From positions 1-9,905 of the forward strand of contig JADGGF010000129.1 in the NCBI GenBank assembly GCA_019690055.1: 9,905 nucleotides of DNA, in the 5' to 3' direction. A program made the position numbers and the translations under genes. The stretch is from Micromonosporaceae bacterium. Its GTDB lineage: Bacteria; Actinomycetota; Actinomycetes; Mycobacteriales; Micromonosporaceae. Below, in pieces: positions 6,475 to 9,905 of the stretch. Each line of letters begins with the position of its first letter. The stretch's first letter is position 1. Under the pieces are notes generated by a model that saw only the letters and a program-made list of their open reading frames with translations, was not told where the DNA came from and did not search any database.

Positions 6475-7038
6475 ATGGACCGTCCCGAGCCAGCCGACGG
6501 CGCGAGCACCCGCGCGCGTATCCAGCAGGTGGCCCTGGAGCTGTTCAGCGAACGGGGGTACGAGGCGACGTCGCTGCGCGAGATCGCCGAGCGCCTCGGG
6601 GTCACGAAGGCGGCGCTCTACTACCACTTCCGGACCAAAGAGGACATCGTCCAGAGCCTCTTCGAGGATCAGCTCGCCGAGCTGGACGCGCTCATCGCGT
6701 GGGCCGAGAGCCAACCACCGACGGTCGAGACGCGCCACGAGTTCATCCGCCGGTACGCCGACCTACTGCAGCGCCGCGGGCACTTCAAGGTCCTGCAGTT
6801 CTTCCAGCGCGACCAGCTGTCGATGCAGAAACACCAAGTTGGGGCGACGTTGCGCAGCCGCCTGATCGCGGTCCAGCGCCTGCTGAGCCCACCGGGTACC
6901 CCGCCGGTGGTGCGACTGCGACGCTCCCTGGCCATCATCGCCATCCACACGGCGTGGTTCGGCCTCGAGGACCCCGACTTCACCGACGACGTCCGCCGCG
7001 AGGCCGGTCTGGAGGTCGCCCTGGAGCTCGTCGAGTGA
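6475..7038 (+). CDS. TetR/AcrR-family repressor of the divergent exporter
   Basis: 187 residues, typical for the family. Residues 13-57 are the TetR N-terminal DNA-binding domain: RIQQVALELFSERGYEATSL, then the helix-turn-helix LREIAERLGVTKAALYYHF (34-52) and the following KEDIVQSLF. The C-terminal ligand domain (about 65-187) is less conserved; FKVLQFFQRDQLSM and LAIIAIHTAWFGL are hydrophobic helices probably lining the ligand pocket or dimer face. The start is ATG 6475, with AAGGAG ending 5 nt upstream (6464-6469); longer in-frame versions would run through operator 2 and lack a ribosome site. Divergent orientation to the MFS gene and two palindromes between them support local repression relieved by an exported compound. 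The ligand cannot be told from the sequence. Confidence 0.92.
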   Translation: MDRPEPADGASTRARIQQVALELFSERGYEATSLREIAERLGVTKAALYYHFRTKEDIVQSLFEDQLAELDALIAWAESQPPTVETRHEFIRRYADLLQRRGHFKVLQFFQRDQLSMQKHQVGATLRSRLIAVQRLLSPPGTPPVVRLRRSLAIIAIHTAWFGLEDPDFTDDVRREAGLEVALELVE

Positions 7039-7097
7039 CCCTGGGGACTCGGTGAGGTGAGCCGGGCCGCTCGGTGATTCAAACGGCGGGCCGGGCA

Positions 7098-7124
7098 GGC
7101 CGGCGGACCGTGAGGCCGCCGGCC
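7098..7124. terminator. Bidirectional hairpin between tetR and bL37
   Basis: GGCCGGCGG (7098-7106) and CCGCCGGCC (7116-7124) form a perfect 9-bp stem with a 9-nt loop. It lies between the ends of the convergent tetR (plus) and bL37 (minus) genes, 17 nt after the bL37 stop. No U-tract on either side. Terminator function is inferred from position and strength. Confidence 0.6.
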
Positions 7125-7140
7125 GCGCCGAACTCAGGGC

Positions 7141-7215
7141 TCAGGAGTTGGGGCGCTTGCCGTGGTTGGCCGCGCTCTTCTTGCGAGCCTTCTTCTTGCG
7201 TGCCCTTTTCGCCAT
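7141..7215 (-). CDS. 50S ribosomal protein bL37 (24 aa)
   Basis: A 24-residue, extremely basic peptide: MAKRARKKKARKKSAANH followed by GKRPNS. The N-terminal MAKR, the Lys/Arg run and the terminal ANHGKRPN block are the full signature of bL37, the small actinobacterial large-subunit protein first seen in mycobacterial ribosome structures. ATG at 7215-7213, stop TGA at 7143-7141. A -10-like TAGGCT (7229-7224) lies 8 nt before the ATG, so the message is leaderless or nearly so; the next gene on the other strand is the biotinyl protein. The peptide is short enough to be missed by automatic annotation. Confidence 0.88.
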   Translation of the reverse strand: MAKRARKKKARKKSAANHGKRPNS

Positions 7216-7223
7216 GGTCCAGA

Positions 7224-7229
7224 AGCCTA
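7224..7229 (-). promoter_or_regulatory. -10-like hexamer of bL37
   Basis: TAGGCT on the minus strand, 8 nt before the bL37 ATG. Same hexamer and nearly the same geometry as for pdtaS. No -35 element recognised. Confidence 0.4.
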
Positions 7230-7294
7230 GCCCACGACCGTGATTGGATACGCTCACCGGGCAGGCGGTGCTCAAGGATGAGCTGGGAGGCGCG

Positions 7295-7507
7295 ATGGCC
7301 GAGATCCGGGCCGAGATGGTGGCGAACGTCTGGAAGGTCGTCAAGTCGGCCGGGGACGAGGTAGCCGAGGGCGACACGCTGGTGATCCTCGAATCGATGA
7401 AGATGGAGATCCCGGTCGTCGCCGAGACTCGCGGGGTCGTCAGCCGGATCGCCGTCAACGAAGGCGACGTCGTGCAGGAGGGCGACCTGCTCGCCGTCGT
7501 GGAGTGA
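7295..7507 (+). CDS. Biotin/lipoyl attachment domain protein (TB7.3-like, 70 aa)
   Basis: Single-domain biotinyl carrier-like protein. The attachment motif ESMKME (33-38) puts the modified lysine at Lys36, flanked by the two Met typical of biotin (BCCP-type) domains. The symmetric beta-hairpin halves GDEVAEGDTLVILE (20-33) and EGDVVQEGDLLAVVE (56-70) are intact. It closely resembles M. tuberculosis TB7.3 (Rv3221c), which also lies next to pdtaS and the sigH/rshA pair. ATG 7295 is preceded by GGGAGG at 7285-7290; an upstream in-frame TTG at 7244 gives a longer version but lacks a good site and does not match the family length. The partner enzyme is not known to me; it may serve as carrier for an acyl-CoA carboxylase, but no carboxylase gene is present here. 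Confidence 0.9.
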   Translation: MAEIRAEMVANVWKVVKSAGDEVAEGDTLVILESMKMEIPVVAETRGVVSRIAVNEGDVVQEGDLLAVVE

Positions 7508-7532
7508 AGTCCGCCGACCGGGAGTGACGCCC

Positions 7533-7566
7533 GGGGCGTGACGGTCGGCAGGGGCGTGACGGTCGG
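7533..7566. repeat. Tandem pair of GGGGCGTGACGGTCGG
   Basis: Two identical 16-bp copies, 7533-7548 and 7551-7566, with an 18-bp period. They lie just after the biotinyl protein stop codon and run into the large palindrome that follows. Function unknown. Confidence 0.85.
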
Positions 7567-7584
7567 GCGGGCCGGCCCGCCCGA
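7563..7584. terminator. Palindrome between the convergent biotinyl-protein and rsrA genes
   Basis: CGGGCGGGCC (7564-7573) is followed directly by its reverse complement (7574-7583), and the flanking T/A pair extends it to 22 bp. In RNA it would fold as a stem of about 9 bp with a 4-nt loop. It lies between the stop codons of two convergent operons, so a bidirectional terminator is the simplest reading. Confidence 0.55.
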
Positions 7585-7592
7585 GGGCCGGA

Positions 7593-7634
7593 CCGTACGG
7601 TCACCGCGACCCACGCAGCCGTACGGTCACCGCG
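7593..7634. repeat. Direct repeat of CCGTACGGTCACCGCG
   Basis: Two identical 16-bp copies, 7593-7608 and 7619-7634, 26 bp apart. Each starts with the palindrome CCGTACGG. Related TCACCGCG-containing segments occur in the intergenic regions at 4595 and 9258. Confidence 0.85.
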
Positions 7635-7688
7635 CCGGGCGACCGCGGAGCGAGGGAGCGCCAGCGAGCACCAGGAATTTCAGCGGGC

Positions 7689-7961
7689 TCAGCCGGCCTC
7701 GAGAGCGGCCACACCGAGCGCGGCGATCTTGGCGCGCAGGCGTTCCCGGAGCGCGTCCGGAGCCCGGTCCCCGCCGCAGCAGCGCTGCACGATCGCCCGT
7801 ACCTCCTGCTCGATGCCGTACTCGCGCAGGCAGCCCGGGCACTCGTCCAGGTGGTGCTGGATCGCCGCGCGCCGCTCGTCGGAGCACTCCAGGTCCAGGA
7901 AGAGATAGACCTCTTGCAGAATCTCGGCACAGTCGATCTCATGGGGCTTGCCGCAGCTCAC
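7689..7961 (-). CDS. rsrA: Zinc-binding anti-sigma factor RsrA
   Basis: Redox-sensitive ZAS-family anti-sigma factor that holds SigR inactive; disulfide stress oxidises its cysteines, expels zinc and frees SigR. 90 residues starting MSCGKPHEIDC. Zinc ligands Cys11, His37, Cys41 and Cys44 (HHLDECPGC = His-X3-Cys-X2-Cys) have the same numbering as in Streptomyces coelicolor RsrA, and the additional Cys3 and the CC pair at about 61-62 (QRCCGG) are also present. Start GTG 7961, 4 nt after the sigR stop codon; AGGAGG lies inside the last sigR codons, so translation is coupled to sigR. An upstream extension of the frame is ruled out by this arrangement and by family length. It ends at 7689. Confidence 0.95.
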   Translation of the reverse strand: MSCGKPHEIDCAEILQEVYLFLDLECSDERRAAIQHHLDECPGCLREYGIEQEVRAIVQRCCGGDRAPDALRERLRAKIAALGVAALEAG

Positions 7962-7965
7962 CGTC

Positions 7966-8715
7966 TCACACCTCCTGGCCAGCTTCGGCGGCCATGTCGT
8001 CCTCGTCGGGCATGAGGTCGACGCCGGTCGCTCGGGCGCCGGCACCATCCTGCCCTGCCGCGGCGGCCGGGGCCAGACCCCGCTGCACGGCGTAGTTCTC
8101 CAGCAGCTTGCGCAGGGTGCGCCGGCCGCGGTGCAGCCGTGACATCACCGTGCCGATCGGCGTCGACATGATCTCGGCGATCTCCTTGTAGGAGAAGCCC
8201 TCCACGTCGGCCAGGTAGACCGCGAGCCGAAACTCCTCCGGTAGCCGTTGGAGGGCCTGCTTCACGTCGCTGTCCGGAAGCCGATCCAGCGCCTCGGTCT
8301 CGGCCGAGCGCAGCCCGCTCGACGTGTGCGACTCCGCCTCGGCGAGCTGCCAGTCCGTGATCTCGTCCGTCGGGGCCTGCACCGGCTGGCGTTGCCGCCG
8401 ACGGTACGAGTTGATGAACGTGTTCGTCAGGATCCGGTACAGCCAGGCCTTGAGGTTCGTGCCCTCCTCGAACTGGTGGAAGGCGGCGTAGGCCTTGAGG
8501 AACGTCTCCTGGAGGAGGTCTTCGGCGTCGGCCGGATTGCGGGTCATCCGCATCGCCGCCGCGTAGAGCTGGTCGAGGAACGGCAGGGCATCGCGCTCGA
8601 AGCGAGCCTGCCGCTGAGCTTCTGTCTCCGCCGTGACCGTACGGCTCGGCACCGCCGTTGCGGTCCCCGCATCGGCACGGGCCTGCGTTGCGCTGTCCCC
8701 CGGGTCGCTGTCCAC
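7966..8715 (-). CDS. sigR: ECF sigma factor SigR (thiol-oxidative stress), short isoform
   Basis: Group IV (ECF) sigma factor of the SigR/SigH type that directs core RNA polymerase to thiol-redox, proteolysis and other oxidative-stress genes. 249 residues from GTG 8715, preceded by GGAGGAGG (8732-8725, 9 nt spacing). Sigma-2 region: FLDQLYAAAMRMTRNPADAEDLLQETFLKAY (47-76), then the -10 recognition stretch GTNLKAWLYRILTNTFINSY (85-104). Sigma-4 region: LPEEFRLAVYLADVEGFSYK (158-177), then the helix-turn-helix EIAEIMSTPIGTVMSRLHRG (178-197). The tail after residue 215 is Ala-rich and acidic. It is followed by rsrA at 4 nt, the usual sigma/anti-sigma operon. The frame stays open upstream to an ATG at 8892 with its own ribosome site, giving a longer isoform (see separate entry). 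Confidence 0.95.
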   Translation of the reverse strand: MDSDPGDSATQARADAGTATAVPSRTVTAETEAQRQARFERDALPFLDQLYAAAMRMTRNPADAEDLLQETFLKAYAAFHQFEEGTNLKAWLYRILTNTFINSYRRRQRQPVQAPTDEITDWQLAEAESHTSSGLRSAETEALDRLPDSDVKQALQRLPEEFRLAVYLADVEGFSYKEIAEIMSTPIGTVMSRLHRGRRTLRKLLENYAVQRGLAPAAAAGQDGAGARATGVDLMPDEDDMAAEAGQEV

Positions 8716-8892
8716 GTGCAAGACCCTCCTCCGTCTGGCAGAGGATACGCCGTCCGCGATCACCGGGGCCTGCGAATGGGAACGTCCGCGCCCGGTACGC
8801 CGTGGCGTGGGCGTTGCTCGCAGATTCCGCTCCGGCAAGCTGCGCGGAATTCCGACCCCCACCGTGTCGTGATCGTGCACCGGAACCAGCAT
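8716..8892 (-). other. sigR: N-terminal extension for a long SigR isoform (59 aa)
   Basis: In frame with sigR and free of stops from ATG 8892-8890 (MLVPVHDHDTVGVGIP) to the GTG at 8715. It has its own ribosome site GGGGAGG (8906-8900, 7 nt spacing) and lies about 30 nt downstream of a SigR-type promoter. In S. coelicolor a comparable N-terminal extension of about 55 residues makes sigma-R-prime, an unstable form made from the SigR-induced promoter. Full long form would be 308 residues. Presence of the extension is read directly; the two-isoform behaviour is inferred by analogy. Confidence 0.7.
8742..8747 (-). promoter_or_regulatory. Candidate constitutive sigR promoter -10 (p1-like)
   Basis: TATCCT on the minus strand, 26 nt before the GTG of the short isoform and directly upstream of its ribosome binding site. 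It fits the place of the housekeeping promoter p1 of Streptomyces sigR. No good -35 box is seen, so the call is tentative. Confidence 0.3.
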
Positions 8893-8929
8893 CGCGTCGC
8901 CTCCCCGCACCGCGCCTGCGATGGGTGAC

Positions 8930-8955
8930 AACACGGCTGGTCACAGCAGGATTCC
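8930..8955 (-). promoter_or_regulatory. SigR-dependent autoregulatory promoter
   Basis: GGAAT (8955-8951), 18 nt, then GTT (8932-8930) on the minus strand, an exact match to the published SigR consensus GGAAT-N18-GTT. The expected transcription start near 8920 is about 28 nt before the ATG at 8892 of the long SigR isoform. This is the position of the autoregulated sigR p2 promoter in Streptomyces. Confidence 0.85.
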
Positions 8956-9307
8956 AGATCGGCTCAGATCACACCGGCGTTATTCGCTCACCCGGCGTCA
9001 CCCGGGTAGCCGCCCGTCCTGGCCCCCGACGACTCGAACGCTGGCGGCGTCAAGCCACCGGGAACCAGGGGGGCCTGGGGGCTGACGTGTCCCGGGTTCC
9101 GGGTTCGCCGGGCTCAACGACCGCTGCCAGTGACGGGAACGTAACTGTCGGGTTATCGCCCGTGCGTCCAGCCACCGGCCCAAGTCCCGTCATCGGCCCG
9201 GCCCCGTCGCCGCGCCAGTCCCGCCACCGGCCCAGGCCCGTGATCGGACGCGCCCCGTCACCGCGCCCGACCATCGCACCCGACCACGTCATCGCGCCCG
9301 ACGAACG
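8956..9307. other. 350-bp intergenic region with degenerate repeats, no gene seen
   Basis: Lies between the sigR promoter and the stop codon of the right-edge hydrolase. I find no convincing coding frame, RNA gene or intrinsic terminator. The left half (8956-9165) holds no clear motif except CGGGTTATCGCCCG (9149-9162), a small inverted repeat with CGGG/CCCG arms. The right half is a degenerate tandem array. Confidence 0.5.
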
Positions 9308-9318
9308 TCATCGGCCCA
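9166..9318. repeat. Degenerate 16-18 bp tandem array
   Basis: About eight or nine consecutive units resembling GTCCCGTCATCGGCCCGG. Examples: 9166-9183, 9184-9201, 9218-9235, 9252-9269, 9283-9300, with shorter units of 13-16 bp between. Shared core is CGTCATCGGCCC or CGTCACCGCGCCC. The array runs into the last codons of the hydrolase gene. Low-complexity GC drift could produce part of this pattern. Confidence 0.5.
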
Positions 9319-9905
9319 GCCGAGCGGTGAGCCAGTCGACGGCCAGGGTGGCGACGGCGGCGGGGTCGCGTCGCAGGTCGTGGCGTTCGCCCGGACGGAT
9401 CGCCACCTCGACGGCCCCGACCGGTTCCGGCACGCCGAACGGATCGGCATCGCCGTTGATCACGAGGGTGGGAATGGCCGGGTTGAGTTCGGCGGCCCGA
9501 CTCTTCTCGGGCTTGCCGGGTGGGTGCAGCGGGAAGGCGAGCGCGAGCACCGCGGCGACACCGACCTGGGCGGCCGTACGGCTGGCGACCCGGGCGCCGG
9601 AGGAGCGACCGCCGACGGCCAGGGGCAGCCGCGCACCGACCCGCCGCCGGACCTCGCCGACGGCCGCGATGAAGGCCGCATCGAGCTGTGCGGCCGGCGC
9701 CGGAGCCCGGCGTCCCGCCAACCGGTACGGCTGCGTCACCCGCGCCACCGCCACGCCCGCGGCGACGGCGGCGTCGCGCACCGCGACGAGGTCGGGTGCG
9801 TCAACGCCGCCGGATGCCCCGTGACCGAGCACCAGCACGCCGATAGGCTGCCGCGGCTGGTCGAGGGCGACCTCGGCCTCGCCGTGCGGCGTATCGACGC
9901 GGAAG
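9308..9905 (-). CDS. Alpha/beta hydrolase family protein (N-terminus cut by window edge)
   Basis: About 198 residues are visible, ending at TGA 9310-9308; the 5' end lies outside the window. The first visible residues are FRVDTPHGEAEVALDQPRQP, then VLVLGHGASGGVDAPDL with the HG oxyanion-hole motif. The nucleophile elbow is GGRSSGARVA (G-X-S-X-G type), the acidic residue is likely in INGDADPFGVP, and the catalytic His in RPGERHDLRRDP. This order fits the small KANL3/Tex30-like or dienelactone-hydrolase-like branch of about 200-220 residues in actinobacteria. Substrate unknown; the protein lacks a visible signal peptide in the part shown. It is not obviously linked to sigR, which lies 350 bp away behind its own promoter. 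Confidence 0.85.
   Translation of the reverse strand, partial: FRVDTPHGEAEVALDQPRQPIGVLVLGHGASGGVDAPDLVAVRDAAVAAGVAVARVTQPYRLAGRRAPAPAAQLDAAFIAAVGEVRRRVGARLPLAVGGRSSGARVASRTAAQVGVAAVLALAFPLHPPGKPEKSRAAELNPAIPTLVINGDADPFGVPEPVGAVEVAIRPGERHDLRRDPAAVATLAVDWLTARLGR

Noticed and set aside
3262..7140. Prophage or integrative element as carrier of the accessory block
   Set aside because: No integrase, transposase, tRNA gene or flanking direct repeats could be found.
7244..7294. Upstream TTG start for the biotinyl protein
   Set aside because: No ribosome site; the ATG at 7295 has GGGAGG and gives the 70-residue length of the TB7.3 family.
8893..8934. SigR start at TTG 8934
   Set aside because: This codon overlaps the -10 element of the SigR-type promoter, so it cannot be part of that transcript; ATG 8892 is the first plausible start.
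7538..8944. Several open frames on both strands overlapping rsrA and sigR
   Set aside because: They are shadows of the two genes, which are firmly identified by motif and residue numbering.
9137..9151. Second SigR-type promoter at GGGAACGTAACTGTC followed by GGGTT
   Set aside because: The spacing between GGGAAC and GTT is only 11 nt instead of 18-19, and no gene follows on that strand.

Overview
The window is very GC-rich DNA with codon use and gene families typical of a filamentous or mycelial actinomycete. The SigR/RsrA pair, the PdtaS-type kinase, the 24-residue ribosomal protein bL37 and the TB7.3-like biotinyl protein are all actinobacterial markers. The overall flavour suggests Micromonosporaceae or a close relative; this family-level placement is inference from remembered homologues, not from a search.

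Left end (1-3261, all minus strand): a ferredoxin-dependent nitrite/sulfite reductase runs off the left edge. A 39-codon leader ORF that I read directly from the sequence sits upstream of it (1597-1716) and carries the RRHVDYGRL-type motif found upstream of sulfur-assimilation genes in actinobacteria. Upstream of that is a full-length PdtaS-type cytosolic histidine kinase. Both the leader ORF and pdtaS have a TAG-N2-T -10-like hexamer exactly 6 nt before a GTG, so both look leaderless.

Middle (3262-7140): an accessory block. It starts with a TIR-domain gene that is the wreck of a TIR/NB-ARC (STAND, NLR-like) protein: the P-loop to Walker B core is missing in frame, followed by an in-frame TGA and then a frameshift. 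Next come a DHA2-type drug exporter with a 27-bp tandem repeat in its N-terminal coding region and a divergent TetR regulator. Two palindromic operators lie between the exporter and its regulator.

Right part (7141-9905): bL37 (minus), a 70-residue biotinyl carrier-like protein (plus), then sigR-rsrA (minus), a thiol-oxidative-stress sigma factor with its zinc-binding anti-sigma factor. Upstream of sigR lies a perfect GGAAT-N18-GTT SigR-type promoter, and an in-frame 59-residue N-terminal extension has its own start and ribosome binding site, as in the Streptomyces sigma-R / sigma-R-prime two-isoform scheme. A 350-bp intergenic stretch with degenerate 16-18 bp repeats follows, then a partial alpha/beta hydrolase at the right edge.

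How the parts fit: pdtaS, the biotinyl protein, rsrA and sigR are also neighbours in Mycobacterium tuberculosis (Rv3220c-Rv3223c region). Here the set is interrupted between pdtaS and bL37 by the TIR/exporter/TetR block, which points to insertion of accessory genes into a conserved stress-response neighbourhood.
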